Notes: generated from the sequence alone by a model not told the origin. A stretch of 64,000 nt of DNA from Phymatolithon calcareum (GCA_977006965.1 OZ345362.1:2790001-2854000); one strand, 5' to 3'. Positions 20,546 to 32,900 are shown, counted from the first letter of the stretch. Numbers and translations are program-made.

Positions 20546-21293
20546 ATCTGAATTAGAGTTGAACACCCCGATCGGGCCCCTCCCCGAAGAAAGGCCTCTG
20601 AGGTTCTTATTTTCCTCGGGTTGTCCTCTTCTCTCGGGTTACTTGGACCCTTCGCGAGGGCTTATGATAAATTTCACACGTGTGTCACAATTACACGCTC
20701 TTGTAATGTTCAATTGTGCCACGTGTACATATTATCAAAAGAATCCATGTAACACACAGGACAAAATAGCCTTCATATTACGGGGGCTATTTATGATACT
20801 CCATAGAAAAGAAAACGGTGGCAATGGCTTCGGAACCTTTCGGTCTATCGATTGCCAACTTCATCTTAGAGGTGAGTGCTTTCTCGTTGCGGCCAGAGTA
20901 CGCAAGAGAAAGGGCGACTTACGGGAGTGAAAAGCACTTCTCTCTTGCGGTCATGATCCGATGTGAAGAAAGCGAAAAGCTAAACACTGCACCCAAGCTG
21001 GCCAAAAACGCAAGCAATTCGAACGCTAGCTATACTGTTAGAGTCTGTACTACATCCGCTATCCCATGTTCTGAGCGGATTCGATAATTTTCACCACCCC
21101 GTATTCCTGTGTCCCGGCTGTTACATGGATTCTTAGTTAAGCCCAAATAGGCCCTTCCGAGGGCTTCAAAAAGCCCTCTTTTTGTCCGGTTTTCTGGAGG
21201 CCCTCTCAGGCCCTATCCGACGTCCCAGCGCGGAAAAGAGGGCTGCCCTACCCCTCACGAGGGGCGTTCGAGGTGTACATGTCTAATCCGAAT
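20546..21293. mobile_element. Aged hAT-like element
   Basis: A candidate element of 732 bp (20554-21285). The left end TAGAGTTGAACACC and the right end read inward TAGACATGTACACC agree at ten or more of fourteen positions. The flanks ATCTGAAT (20546-20553) and ATCCGAAT (21286-21293) agree at seven of eight, consistent with an 8-bp target duplication. As in the hAT-like MITE at 8524-8942, both subterminal regions are dense in GGGCCC, GAGGGC and CCCTC motifs. It has no intact frame. The diverged ends and duplication suggest it is older than the 8.5-kb copy. Confidence 0.65.
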
Positions 21294-21804
21294 ACTGTAC
21301 ATCACACACATCCCCAGGCTTTGGTCTTGGGTTGCACGCTCAGACACGTGTAATTTCTCCTGGCTGCAGACAGAGCTATCATACCCAAAATTATCATTCC
21401 TATCAACCAACCACCATCCACCAAGTGCGCCATGGCACACACGCCAAGTTTCCAAAAACAAGTCGAAAACTCTAAGCTCATTGCAATGAAACAATAATTG
21501 TTGCAACATACGTGACGTCTGTATGAAAACGAACCGTGGATCGAATTTTCGACATAGCGCCCTGACAATCGCGCCGTGGGTGCTGTAATTGGCACCGTGA
21601 TGATCCACGTATGCGGGTTACCAGTCCGCGCCGTCTACCATACTTGGCTGTCGTTAATCAGTAATGGACATGAGTGCACAGAGTTTCCAAACATGATGAT
21701 TTGTGCGCCCCTGGCAGTGATCAGTACCGACAAATCCGAAAGTTGGGACGTCTCCGCCACGCGAAATCATTCCCTCCGGGCCGGGAACCTTCGCCTGGTA
21801 AACA
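21294..21804. other. Upstream region of the membrane-protein gene
   Basis: No TATA box is evident near 21805. A minus-strand frame (21255-21608) contains a hydrophobic stretch, but it overlaps the hAT-like element, so I do not call it. Confidence 0.4.
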
Positions 21805-23490
21805 ATGTGGGGTGCAGCGGCTTCAGGCATTGCGATGAGCCTCTTCCCTCTCGTACGACAAGGCTCCTCCGCCCACTCCTCGACAGTCGTCTGGCTCGCG
21901 CTGGGTGCGGTAATCGGCATAATCTACACGCTCGGTACTGAGAAGTATTTGCGCGTAATGCAGCACCGTCATCTCTTTGTGAGGTTCTCAATGCTCTTTC
22001 TCGCCGCCCTTGCGTGGATTGGAGCCGCGGTCGCCCTAGGCCTTGTCTGTGTCCAGATTGTCAAACAGCCTCATTCCCCAGTTGAAGGCTTCGAACGTGT
22101 GCTCGGTGCCTTAATTCCGGCCGTAGTGCGCGCAGATCTCATCGTGGATTGGGCTCGCCGCGTATCGTGGGTACTGCTCAACTTTCGGGCGTGGGTGGAG
22201 GCCATGGTTCAGATGCAACGTGTTGTCGCGCGCACCCCTACACTACCTCGGCTTCGTCTCTCTACCGACACGCGCAGCCTGGTTCGAGCATCCACCGTTG
22301 CCCGCCTTGATTTCGCTTTGGCTGAAGATGCAATGTGGGCCGAGGACACAGACTCTCTAGTACATGCGTCCGAGATCATCAAGCATTTTCGAAAGCTAGC
22401 AAGGTTGTCCCTCTACGCGGCGCTCACGTTCATTGGTGCCATCCCTGCGTCCGCGGTGTGGATCATTTATGCCATCTTCAAGTCGCTGCGTTCCGCGCAG
22501 CAGGGTTACGCTGGTTATTGTGCGTTATACGCCGTGAGCATCCTGTTTGCTCCGTTTGGTGCGCTCATCTTGCTTATTGGGTCTGCAGCGCTGCTTGTTG
22601 GCGTAGTTACTCTCTCTGTTATAGGTACAATTATCCAGTTCGGGGTGTACTGGAGCACTCGTGTCGTGTATTCTATGGCGCGTGCCGCACTATCCGAGCA
22701 GTGGGCCAATTTCCCGGTTCATAATACGAAGCGGGCGAAAGACCACCCTAGTGAGATTACAGGCCCGACAGCACCGAGAAGACCGGATGAAGCTGGAGCT
22801 GCAATGGCTCGCTTTGGTGGGTTCTTCCCAACGGAGTTAGAATTTGCGCTGGCGCCATGGGATGGCAGTGTGAAGGGTGACGATTCTCGAGTTGACCGAG
22901 TGGACTTGATCCGTCGGGACGAAAAGGGGGCATTGCAAAGCGAAATACCGGTGCCTGCGACGCACAGCGGGAGCGGGGCGAGCTCATCGGGGTCATGTGC
23001 GTTGTTCGACGATGTGGCGGCATCCGCACAGGAGCGGCATATGTCGCTACTGGTTAAGCTGGGACTGGACGTTTCTGTGAATACAAAGCGAAAACGACGT
23101 CTCGCAACCTACTATACTTTGGGCATGTTTGTGCACATGCAAGTTGAGAGCGGTGGACTGGCGTGGTGCCTGGAGCAAATCCCAGATGTCGACCACGTCG
23201 AGTTTCGGCGTCGAATGACAGCTTTTGACTCATTTATTGCGATGGATGCCTGCGAAGCGGCCGAGGAACTCGGCAAGCGATTGCGCAGAATGACCAAGTA
23301 CCGTATCTTGCACAGCGGTAACGATTCTGAAGATTTCGTCACTGTGCAATTGTGGATTCGAGCACTCGTATTGTTCCTACTGGAGAGTCCCGGGGAACCG
23401 GCAACATCTAAGAAAGCTGACGCCTTCCCGGCGTGTCCACCGCCGGCCATTTTCACTATGCGAGAACCAACCACGCCTCATTTACGGTGA
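21805..23490 (+). CDS. Multi-pass membrane protein of unknown function, 561 aa
   Basis: A long intact frame that I cannot place in a family. Seen: hydrophobic segments near residues 27-48 and 57-85, then a soluble stretch of about 120 residues with a tryptophan and arginine-rich motif (DWARRVSWVLLNFRAWVEAM), then two further hydrophobic blocks near 205-235 and 243-290, the latter long enough for two helices. The C-terminal 260 residues are hydrophilic, with a serine and glycine linker (GSGASSSGS) and a final mostly helical, possibly cytosolic domain. ATG codons at 21805 and 21835 are both possible starts; the second lies just ahead of helix 1. The gene is GC-richer than its surroundings, which supports real coding. 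It stands alone between repeats. Confidence 0.8.
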   Translation: MWGAAASGIAMSLFPLVRQGSSAHSSTVVWLALGAVIGIIYTLGTEKYLRVMQHRHLFVRFSMLFLAALAWIGAAVALGLVCVQIVKQPHSPVEGFERVLGALIPAVVRADLIVDWARRVSWVLLNFRAWVEAMVQMQRVVARTPTLPRLRLSTDTRSLVRASTVARLDFALAEDAMWAEDTDSLVHASEIIKHFRKLARLSLYAALTFIGAIPASAVWIIYAIFKSLRSAQQGYAGYCALYAVSILFAPFGALILLIGSAALLVGVVTLSVIGTIIQFGVYWSTRVVYSMARAALSEQWANFPVHNTKRAKDHPSEITGPTAPRRPDEAGAAMARFGGFFPTELEFALAPWDGSVKGDDSRVDRVDLIRRDEKGALQSEIPVPATHSGSGASSSGSCALFDDVAASAQERHMSLLVKLGLDVSVNTKRKRRLATYYTLGMFVHMQVESGGLAWCLEQIPDVDHVEFRRRMTAFDSFIAMDACEAAEELGKRLRRMTKYRILHSGNDSEDFVTVQLWIRALVLFLLESPGEPATSKKADAFPACPPPAIFTMREPTTPHLR

Positions 23491-24170
23491 ACACCTCCTG
23501 TGGAAGACTGGAGAGACACGCCCAGCTGAGGAGATCTGCATTGCCGGATGCAAAAGCCGGGAGGCATGAAATTTGGTTACTTTTTATTCAAGCTTTCCGT
23601 CCTGACCCAGAAATTGGGAAAATGTATCTTATTTCTTATTTTCAATTCCGCAGTTCTGTGGCTTATGGCTGCTGATTGACCATTCATTATTGAACGACTC
23701 TTGTGTACACTTGACAGCGCATTTTGTTCTGGAGTTGGGTGCCAGTGCAGAACACAGTAACTCATATTTGCGCTGTGGGCAAATCACGGAACCTCAAGTG
23801 AGCACATGTTTACACCACATGCAGTTAATATAATATCTTGCCAATCTCAAGTTCCCCTATCTTCGCATTCGATCACATGCCCCTGCGAAAAAATCCCTAA
23901 CAACTGTATGTGGAGTTGAAAACTCCTCGATGATCGCCAAGATGCGGAGCAGCCAACAAGCTGAAAAACTAACAATAGGTTGGTTGGCATTTTTGCACTC
24001 TCAAAACGTGACCAAATCCCCTGATAAATATTGCTAGGTCATGAGCGCCTTCCTCTTTCTTAGTTATACAGTCTTTTGACGGGCGTAGAATGGAGACTCC
24101 GTACGGAAGGTACAAAAATAAATCGCGGCAGTGAACGCCCCGTGACTTTTTTTTACATTCCCCTGATCAT

Positions 24171-24242
24171 CACAGCATCATGATGATGCTGTGGTTTCTC
24201 GTATTGTGATCAAAATGTATTCTTTCCATGATGGAAAGAATA
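24171..24242. repeat. Pair of short-loop hairpins
   Basis: CACAGCATCA-TGA-TGATGCTGTG at 24171-24193 and TATTCTTTCCAT-G-ATGGAAAGAATA at about 24219-24242 are near-perfect inverted repeats with loops of three bases or fewer, 25 bases apart. Confidence 0.75.
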
Positions 24243-25218
24243 AATTTATTTTTTGTTACTCATTTGTGCGCTATGCACTTTTCTTAAAGACGTGTTAGCA
24301 TCACAGGAGTAGGCAACTCACTCCCATTTTGTACGTGGAAGGTCTTGGTGAATTTCTGTAACCCGATGAACAAAGAGGATCTCCTTTTCGGAACAGTTTA
24401 TTATCAGGAGCTGGAGCAGTAGTTGCATTTATTTCTACCAGTGTGAGACTGACCAGTAGCTCGTTGCCACACCACAAATAGCCCATTAGGATGCGATACG
24501 TTCTACTGACGGATCCAAGACCACGTCATTTGAATAATTCGTAGGCTAGTAGATTTATAAATCTAAATATATATGTCCTCGTGACTGAGCGAATTCCGTA
24601 CCGCGGCGATTCAACGCGCGCGTGGTCTCCATCTTCAAAATCCGTCAGGATGCTATTGAGTGCTCAGACTGCCCTAATCTGATAAATTGGAAATCAGGGA
24701 CGGCTGATTTCTTGGAAGTTGACGGACAAGCCATGTTGAGCAGAAAATCCCACATCTGCTCTCTTCCAGCCGCAGTGCCTAGTGCGGTCGAATCCCTTTC
24801 ATAGTCGTGGAAACACTTCGTTTGCACCAGGTCGAGCGGCAGGCAGAGAAAGAGTGTCTTCCTAAGTAGCTAACCTGAATAACGGCCTGCCGTAATCTAA
24901 GTAGAATAAATTTAGCGATAAAACACTGCTTTGCCATCTTCTTTGAGGACGGCAGATTCATCATCAGCATCATCATCGATACACTTTCCTACACGATGAT
25001 CTTTCGTTGACGGCCGTATAATCTGTCTTATCAGATTTGCAGAGATCCGATCTACATGGGAAGTCAGTTGCCCCGCGCGACTCCTGGATGCTGTCTACAA
25101 TTGCGACTTCCAGCTCTGCCCCTGAATTTCCAGTTTCGTCAACACACTTTGACTAATCTTCTTCGTTTCGTTTGCAGACGATGGTGAGGGAATTCTCTTT
25201 GCTCGCTTTGGCAGTGTC

Positions 25219-25266
25219 TCATCAATCTTGTCCAGGCCTGTGCACAGGCCTGGACAAGATTGATGA
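25219..25266. repeat. 48-bp perfect palindrome
   Basis: Each 24-base arm (beginning TCATCAATCTTGTCCAGGCC) is followed directly by its exact complement; the centre is TGTGCACA. There is no loop and no mismatch, and the flanking sequences are unrelated to each other. Perfect palindromes of this length are usually deletion-prone, so this is either very recent or maintained. Confidence 0.95.
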
Positions 25267-26740
25267 AATGTGGCTTGTGGTGGCCACGTTCCACATAGTG
25301 TGGTATGGGCAATCTGTTGGATTTTCAAATTGCGCTGACGGGATACAGCAACTAGCGCAGCCTCAAAACTTGAATAATACAGGGCTACATCTCGAAAGGT
25401 TTTATCAGGTTTCTATTTTATTCAAAGTTTACTTGATTCTAATTTATATTCCAGGAGGGGCTCAATGGTGCACTGCACTTCAGATAGAGGTCAGTATATT
25501 CTTCTTCCAAACGAGTTTTCTTCATGCGAATAAAAGTTCTGCAATTGGATTCCATTTGAAGACGATGGCGAAGATATGTGAATTACTTTTATGTTTTCAA
25601 CCCTAACCTTGCTGTTAACATCATCCAAAGTTTAGGTTTCCTTAGCTAAAGCACTCAATTTGTACCTAAAGCGACTCCATTCCATGACATGTTTTGTCAG
25701 CGCGCGCTCATAGTCAAAAAATTGGCCCATTTCGGGACAAAAGCAAGCTTTCGAAATAAAAGTTTTCGAACAGTCCGACGACCACAGTCCTTTCGATTCC
25801 TTGCGCAAGTCAAGCTCAATTGCGCAGCGAGCGGGAGCTCACATCAGAAAGATTAGCACGTGCGTTTCGATTTCTGGCCTGGGACAAACGAGGAATGCAA
25901 AGGTTTTCTTTTACTACAAATTACTTATCTTTCCAATACACTAACATCGGGAGAAGGTGACAGTCATCACCCTTCCCCGTCACGTTCCAGACATTCGCGC
26001 CCCACAAACACCAATACCAACAGAAGGTATAGAAGTAAGAAGCACAAAAGTAGTCATTTCCTAAAAGCAAAATTTTCAAAAATTTACTGTTCATGCGCAA
26101 ACCCTAGTCCCGCCGTCCGCAAGGTCGAGCGTAACGGATCGGGAACCTTGCTGAAGATATAAGCAATGATATTTGGACATGAGAATAAAAACAAAACAAA
26201 CAAAAAAAGAAGGTAGGAGAGTGTCCAAGCCAACTACTTCCGAAACCTGCGCAATAACCTTAATTCCATACTTCGTCACCCGCGACCGTCGAGGAAAGGC
26301 ATTGCACAAAACTTCATCATTGCTCGTCAAAGACCGATGTCGCACCAACGATATTCGGATCGGACGTGCTTCTTGCGAGCGTCAGTCTTGACAAAATAAG
26401 TTTTCACGCATGCAACACCATACTGGCAGCATCGTTACGCTCTGGAAAGCTGAGACGCAGAACGTCGCATTGATGATACAAGAATATCCCACTCAATACT
26501 GCAGTTGTTCAAGCAAAAGACAAGAACTGCAAACAATTCTGAAGACAATAGCTCAGTGCTCCCAGGCACGACGATGAAGATTTGCGAGATGATCGCCAAG
26601 ATTTTTGGAGGTAACCCAGACATGGGTAAAAATGTCAGTGCTACTGCCAAAGGGAAAATACATTTGTGGCAGAAGCGTTCAACGAAATAGAGAATAAGAC
26701 AAGAATTACAAGCCGGTACAACATGCAATGCACAAGATTC

Positions 26741-29700
26741 CTAATTGCATCTTCCCCTCGGCTTCATAGGGGAGAACGGTGGCGAATGATCAAGTCGATT
26801 TGCGGCCTCTCGAACAGAAGGTCCTCGTTTCGTGCGTACGTTCGGCCCAACTGGAAATTCTTCCTGTTTCCCCTGCGAGTCGAACACCACCGGTCTGCAC
26901 TTAGGATCTTCATTCATGAGGCTTGAGTTTTGAAAGTGGCCGATCAGATTGCTCTTTCCCTGAATACGAGCATACGTAATCTCACACACTTTCTCCGAAT
27001 TGAATCGACCCCATTTCCGCCCATGGAACGTGTTGTAAAAATCGGGAATGTACTCCGTCCGGGTGAAGTTGATGAACGCATACCCGACGTTGCACTTGTT
27101 CTTGAAGTCAATGGGCAGATAAATGAAGTCGAATTGCCCCCGATGTTTGTCTTCAAGAGTACTCAGCAGCATCCTCTGGTTGTACTTGTTGGGAATATTG
27201 CGAATCATTAAGGCAGTACGCGTGTCTTCCCCTGCCATCACGCGGGCAATGTTCAAGGCAAACTTGGCATTGGAGTGTCCTCCGAACGAAGATCCATTTC
27301 CGTGACCATTCATGGAGCGGTTTCCGCTCGGACTTGACCTGCGTGGACCGCCATCATGGCCGTTCATGTGCATGCCAATCGTACCTCCGTTATTCAAACC
27401 TCCGCCAACAAACAAGTTGTTCCGCTTGGACCCATCCTTTCCATCAATGGTACCATCGCCTCCAATAAGACTGAATGATCGATCATGAGAACCCGCCGAC
27501 GGCTGTGAAGTGCTTCCAGGGAAAGGACTGACCGTACCCGCCAGGTTCCCATTTCCGAAATACCCGCGCTCTTTTCCATTATGAATGGAATCCTTGAACG
27601 AATCGATAGTGAACATATCATGAGATGAACCTGGCGTACGGGCAGACGGTTCTTGAAAGCCAAGCATAGAATACGGTGCATTGTTTCGAGGACGTGACGA
27701 CGTCAACGGAGAAAATCTAGGGCTTTCGAGATCTAAGCCATCATCCCTGCCCTGCGATAGATAATCTAACCCGTTATCTCCATTCGAGCCGTGTCCTAGA
27801 TACGGCGTAATACTCCCAAGAGAATGCGGGCCCCCACGAAATGCTCCGCCGCCAGTGTTCCTCGACGGCGCGGAGAAAGCAGGCCATGCACTGCGCGCGC
27901 CGTTGCGATGGTTTTCGAACATTGATGAAGCCGGGGGAGTTCCGCCGACTTGACAACGGTACATGTCCATGTCACGGTCTGCAGCCAAATCGAAAGAACG
28001 GCTTGCTTGCGGGTCGACGTCCACGCCCATATGCTCAAACTGATAGTTGTCCTGATCCGGGGATGCATTGCGCGCACCGTTACCGACATGCATGTCCAAA
28101 GAGCCGTATGAAGAAGATTGGCGCTGGTTAAGGTTGCTGAAAAATCCCGGGGAAGGAGGTGCTGGAGCTCCAACAGCGGCCCCAGGGAACACCGGATGCC
28201 CATGCGTGGGATACGTGTTCCCGGCGCTGGGGTTCACGTGCTGACCTGCCATTCGCCGGCCGTCATTTCCTGCGAATGGAGCAGAATAGGGAGTCGAAAA
28301 AGGCGACAAGGGAAGACCTTGACGTCCTTGGCGAAAAGACCTTCCGTCCAAAGGCGAGTGACTTTGGTTCGTAAATTGAGACTGATTCGTATGTCCCCCA
28401 ATTGAAGGACCGGTAAGTGCAAGCGATGGGGGAGTATGGCCTGATGAATACGACTGCTGCATTGCCGAGTGATTGACAGTCTGTTTCGTATCCGAGGGAT
28501 GTCCCCCGTTCGAAGCAGGAGTCGAATTCCTCACGGCATTGACACGTCCGCCGGGCCTCGAAATTTCAATTTTGATCTTTTTGCCGCCCAGTTCCGTCTT
28601 GTTGAGAGTAACTAAAGCCCGTTGGGCGTCACGAACGTCGAAGAACTCAACGAACTTGTGATGCTTCTTGTTCGGGGTTCCCCTGATCTCTTTGACATCT
28701 CCGATCGAACCAAACAAGCCTCGAATTTCTTCAGCTGTGGTGCTGGGATCCAAGTTAAACACGACCAGAGTCCCCTGATTCACAGGCTGCTGAAGTGCCT
28801 GCTTACTCGGCGAATGACCAGGAGAATTTCCACGAGGCTCTCGGCCTTTCGCAAAGCAAGGAGAAACGGAAGACTTTGCAGCATCACCGTTCATCGGTCG
28901 GTGTACAGGAGAGGCGTTTCCACCATTATGCTTTCCGTTCAGATGCCTGGGTGTTGACCCGTTTCCATTACGGAAGCCTCCGGGGGACGGTCCGACGCCA
29001 TTTCGAGCTTGACGCGGCGACGCGGGAGGCGGTGGGGACGAAGTGGGGCATTGGAAGCGAGCTTCAACACGACGACCAAACTGAACGGTATTATCTAATG
29101 CGTTGACAGCATCCCGAGCATGGCGCAAATCAAAGTAGGTTGCAATCACGGATCCTCTTCCGCCTCGGGCTCGATGCTGCGCCCCCAGCTCACGCAAAGG
29201 ACCATACAATTCCAGCAAGCGACGAAGCGATTCATCATCTATACCCGGAGGAATATTACGAAGCAAAATCGAACGGGAGCGATGAGCACCATCCTGCGCA
29301 GGGGTGACAGGTGATTGGTTGGGGATGGTGCGTCCTTCATGCGGGTAAGAATTGTTGTGAAATTGTTTCTGATGTGCCGCCACTGACTTCTCGTATGGCG
29401 ACATGAGCCGCGGTGTTTGAAACACTTGGTGGTTGCTTGGAAGCATGGGCGGTGCCGACTTCACGCTCGGGTCAAAAACAGTGGGTCCTAGTTGAAGAGT
29501 CTCCAAAGCATCGTTCAGTTTTAAAGACTCCAAAGAATCGTTCAGAATATCATGAGCTGAAGCCTCAGCAACAGCTTCCGCCGAGGAAGTGTCCGAAGTA
29601 ACTGGGCGTTCAGGGACAGTATCACTGCCATGACTGTCGGTTCCTACAGAGGAAAACGAAGATGTGTGAATTTGAGAAACGCCCCATGCCCACTGCGAGC

Positions 29701-29971
29701 CCGGATGCTCAGTTTTCGGCAAAGCAAACTGAAGGGGTCTCTGTGTGGAACTTCTGGGCAGGATAACCGGTGAATGTATGCCCTGGGCGACTGGAGAAGA
29801 GTGGCCTCCTCCAATAGGCGCGACAGTTCTTCTGGCGGCAAGCTCAAGGGGAGCGTCAAGCTGCGGATCCAAGGCCGCTACGCCTTCAGTTGCGGGGTTG
29901 CCGCGACGGGGATCAATTGCGACAGGAGGGGCCACCAAAGCGGCTAGAATTGGATAAGACGGGGCCACCAT
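26741..29971 (-). CDS. Mei2-like RNA-binding protein
   Basis: A 1076-residue protein with three RNA-recognition motifs in the order expected for the Mei2-like family. RRM1 is at about 232-306 (SILLRNIPPG), RRM2 at about 400-474 (TLVVFNLDPS, then KFVEFFDVRDA), and the diagnostic C-terminal Mei2 RRM at about 918-1015 (LMIRNIPNKYNQRMLL, FDFIYLPIDF, NVGYAFINF). Between RRM2 and RRM3 is a 440-residue disordered region rich in Gly, Ser, Asn and Pro. Known of the family: Mei2 in fission yeast and its plant relatives bind RNA and control meiosis, growth and differentiation. Here a similar regulatory role is inferred. The frame continues eight codons upstream only to a TTG, so I chose the ATG at 29971, which has the context ACCATGG-like (ATCATGGTG). 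It ends in TAG. A pyrimidine-rich, GC-rich leader follows upstream (to about 30600). No introns are evident. Confidence 0.93.
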   Translation of the reverse strand: MVAPSYPILAALVAPPVAIDPRRGNPATEGVAALDPQLDAPLELAARRTVAPIGGGHSSPVAQGIHSPVILPRSSTQRPLQFALPKTEHPGSQWAWGVSQIHTSSFSSVGTDSHGSDTVPERPVTSDTSSAEAVAEASAHDILNDSLESLKLNDALETLQLGPTVFDPSVKSAPPMLPSNHQVFQTPRLMSPYEKSVAAHQKQFHNNSYPHEGRTIPNQSPVTPAQDGAHRSRSILLRNIPPGIDDESLRRLLELYGPLRELGAQHRARGGRGSVIATYFDLRHARDAVNALDNTVQFGRRVEARFQCPTSSPPPPASPRQARNGVGPSPGGFRNGNGSTPRHLNGKHNGGNASPVHRPMNGDAAKSSVSPCFAKGREPRGNSPGHSPSKQALQQPVNQGTLVVFNLDPSTTAEEIRGLFGSIGDVKEIRGTPNKKHHKFVEFFDVRDAQRALVTLNKTELGGKKIKIEISRPGGRVNAVRNSTPASNGGHPSDTKQTVNHSAMQQSYSSGHTPPSLALTGPSIGGHTNQSQFTNQSHSPLDGRSFRQGRQGLPLSPFSTPYSAPFAGNDGRRMAGQHVNPSAGNTYPTHGHPVFPGAAVGAPAPPSPGFFSNLNQRQSSSYGSLDMHVGNGARNASPDQDNYQFEHMGVDVDPQASRSFDLAADRDMDMYRCQVGGTPPASSMFENHRNGARSAWPAFSAPSRNTGGGAFRGGPHSLGSITPYLGHGSNGDNGLDYLSQGRDDGLDLESPRFSPLTSSRPRNNAPYSMLGFQEPSARTPGSSHDMFTIDSFKDSIHNGKERGYFGNGNLAGTVSPFPGSTSQPSAGSHDRSFSLIGGDGTIDGKDGSKRNNLFVGGGLNNGGTIGMHMNGHDGGPRRSSPSGNRSMNGHGNGSSFGGHSNAKFALNIARVMAGEDTRTALMIRNIPNKYNQRMLLSTLEDKHRGQFDFIYLPIDFKNKCNVGYAFINFTRTEYIPDFYNTFHGRKWGRFNSEKVCEITYARIQGKSNLIGHFQNSSLMNEDPKCRPVVFDSQGKQEEFPVGPNVRTKRGPSVREAANRLDHSPPFSPMKPRGRCN

Positions 29972-32900
29972 GATACATGCGCGAGCAAGGAGCAATGTAT
30001 CGGGTCTTAGAGAAACACGAGGCTGAACGCGAAGTCTGAGTTTGATGCAAAAGCAAACTGCAGTTTGCTACGAGCGCGGAAAAACAAAGCAGCACGTGTG
30101 CAAACCGGCAGAGCGACAGGAAAATCCGGAGAAAATTAGACAAAAATGCAACAAACTGGGACAGCAGGGGGGGGTTGAAATGTAGGTGTAGCTTGAGAAG
30201 AGTGCTTAAAAGAGGGCTGCTGGAGCGCAACGAGACCCAATAGGATCACGTGAGGCTCTTGCAGCGAAACGAAGCACAGAAAAAAAGACGAAGATCGAAC
30301 GCGAGATCTGGACGCAAGGAAGCACGTCGGTAGGCAAACAAAGGTAAGCTCCGACGACGGGTGTGTAAAAGAACACGAGTGCTGCGCTGTTTTCGGATGT
30401 CGGCGGCACCAGCCTACAAGGCACAGCGATGCAAGCCGGGACGGAATGCAGGGGGCGCGTCGATGACGACGAGCGGTTCCCCGAGCTGTAGACGACGACG
30501 AATCGACGGCGGATGTGTCGGGCGAACTTCTACTGCAGGTAGAGGTCGGCGAGTCGGTCTGCAGTAGAAAGGCCACGGACGACTGAATACATAGACAGAG
30601 GTGAATTTGGAGCGGGTTTTAGCGCGCGGGTTTCGATTTGGTCGAAAGGAAGCGCGCGCGGGGGCGGGCAGACGGTTGCTCGTGGGCGGGGATGTTCGCA
30701 AAGTCGAGGAGGGCGTGCTTAGTGCGACGAAATGTGTGAGGAATTTGCGCGGGGAGAAACTGTGCCTCCGAGTATGTCGGCAATCCACACGGCTCAACAG
30801 TAGGGGATTATTTTTTAGGGAAAATCCACATCCCCCGTCCAACGCACGAATTGCGCCTGTGTAGGGCGCCGTGCGGGCAGCTGCATTATTAGATGAAGTG
30901 CCATAGTCGCTTAGATATAACTGTAAAATAGGAAAATGGTGCAAAGGTCGAAAAATCTCCCATTCAAGATTTTGCAAAAAGTGTATCACAACAAAGGGAG
31001 ACACTTCACCAATTCCACAAAAAGTTTGTACCGAACATCTAGAGATTTAACTTTGTACACCGGCGTTTGCGAGCTGCATTGGACGTTTTTGCTCTGTCAA
31101 GGCAATATCCCCCGAGTATCATACTGCCGTCTGCTCAAATATCCAACGGGCAACAGCCGCGCTTTGCATGACGAATTAATCAATGCTTGTGAATGCCCGC
31201 ATAATATGACCAAAATGAAACCTGTTCATATGAAACTATGAATTGCGACGTGCGCTGTTGAGCTGCACACGACACCAGATTAGACCTATGAAGGCTGCAA
31301 GTGCACTAAAATAGAGTTCATGCTGTGATTAGTACGTTGGCGCCAATCAAAGTAAGCTGCAGCACGAACAAAGTTGCAGCGATGGTCCGTGCACTATTGA
31401 TAACACTCAGAAGGTTTTGCCTCCAGCCAAGGAATTTTCCAAGAAATAGACGTCCTCGCACTATCTCTGCCGTACAGTGCCCAAACTTGGCGCAATATGC
31501 CAAGAGAAAAGGACTTCATAAATCCCATTACAGTTGTGTAGAAGGCTCTATGGCAACGCAGGCAGCTCTTGTGAGTCTTAAGGCACGCGTTTAGTGACCG
31601 AACGTACCTCAATGACTCGAGTCAAGCAATGACTGCAAAGTGCTGACAGAGGAGCGACCGGGGAGCTTGAACACGCCGTGCGTAATGCCAGAGGCGAGAA
31701 CATTTAACAAATGTATAAGAAAACTAAATTGCCAATATATATTTCGTTTCAAGCCTATGAGTTGCTCCCGTCTTCTGCATTTTATCAAAACTATGAAATG
31801 TTTTAGTTTGTGGGTGCGGAAACTTCCCCAGATTTGAAAACGTCGTCGTACTGTACAGCAACGAGCACACATGTTTATATTGCTGCCAATTATTCCACAT
31901 TGCCTTCCCTGTTTCAAAAGGGCGCAACAAAATGGTGAGGTCAAAGTCAAGCACAGCAGTATGAGCTTTTAATTTCAATTGACTTTATGAAACAGAGGCT
32001 GCGCACCCCGGTATGACTTGATCGCAAGTGGAAGCGAGACCTTGCTACATAGAAATGCAGAAAAACATGAGATATCTCAGATATTCGGGCCGAAAAATCG
32101 TGCCCAGAAAAATCTCACGCTTTCATAAAAATACATAGAATGTTGATTTTTGAGCCCTGGCTGACTACCTCAAACGTTCCTAATCAATCTGGCGTGATCT
32201 TGCCCAGATCCACTCATTCCCGACCCGTATAGTGCAGTTCGGCGCCAATTCCGACGAGTGGAACGCGCACTATTCGCCCTATAGGGCAATACTTGTTCAA
32301 ACCCGACTCATACTCGTCATCGTACGTCCCTGAACACGTCACCGCTCAACTATCCGTGGTGTGTGTTACCGGCAGTCCCACGTATTTCTCGAGTAACCAG
32401 AAAGTTGGAAACAGCCACCCATGAAAGTTTGCGCATGGCGGCCTCAACCTCCTTTTTTTATGCCGATCTGTTTTTTGCTCGACAATCGTGGGAGACTGAC
32501 CGCGGTCCAGTACCTGCTGTCCAGTACGCACGGAGGGCGAACTCGGGGATGCGATGTGCGAAGCAAATGCTTTTGGTTAGTGATTTTGGTCCGTGAATCA
32601 CGAGATTCATTTGCTCTTCATCAAGAAGGCACTCTCCTTCGTTCTCCGAGAAACCCCCTGCAGGACTAGTCCAGGTCTTCACAGGGGGAGTGCATTACTA
32701 TGCGCGAGAGTGCCAGCTGTAACATTTCTTCTGTAGAGTCGAGTCTCACTCTCAGCTGTAAAGGTAACCAGTTACTCATTTTCTTTCACCCCGCCTCGAT
32801 CTATATCCTTCTATGTCTGCATGGGTTTTTCAACAATTTGGATAATAGTGGGACACAAAACTCCGTCTCGCTCATGCTCAAGAGCGGGAGCCCGATTCTT

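Larger units (their letters stand above)
23491..26740. other. Long spacer, no gene; contains palindromes
   Basis: About 3.2 kb without a supportable gene. It includes two hairpins at 24171-24193 and 24219-24242 and a 48-bp perfect palindrome at 25219-25266, listed separately. The last 300 bases are probably the 3' flank of the Mei2-like gene. Confidence 0.45.

Noticed and set aside
28622-29314. Plus-strand frames inside the Mei2-like gene
   Set aside because: They are shadows of the strongly supported minus-strand protein.
30136-30576. Minus-strand frame upstream of the Mei2-like gene as an extra 5' exon
   Set aside because: Serine and arginine-rich low-complexity product, no splice junction that joins it convincingly.
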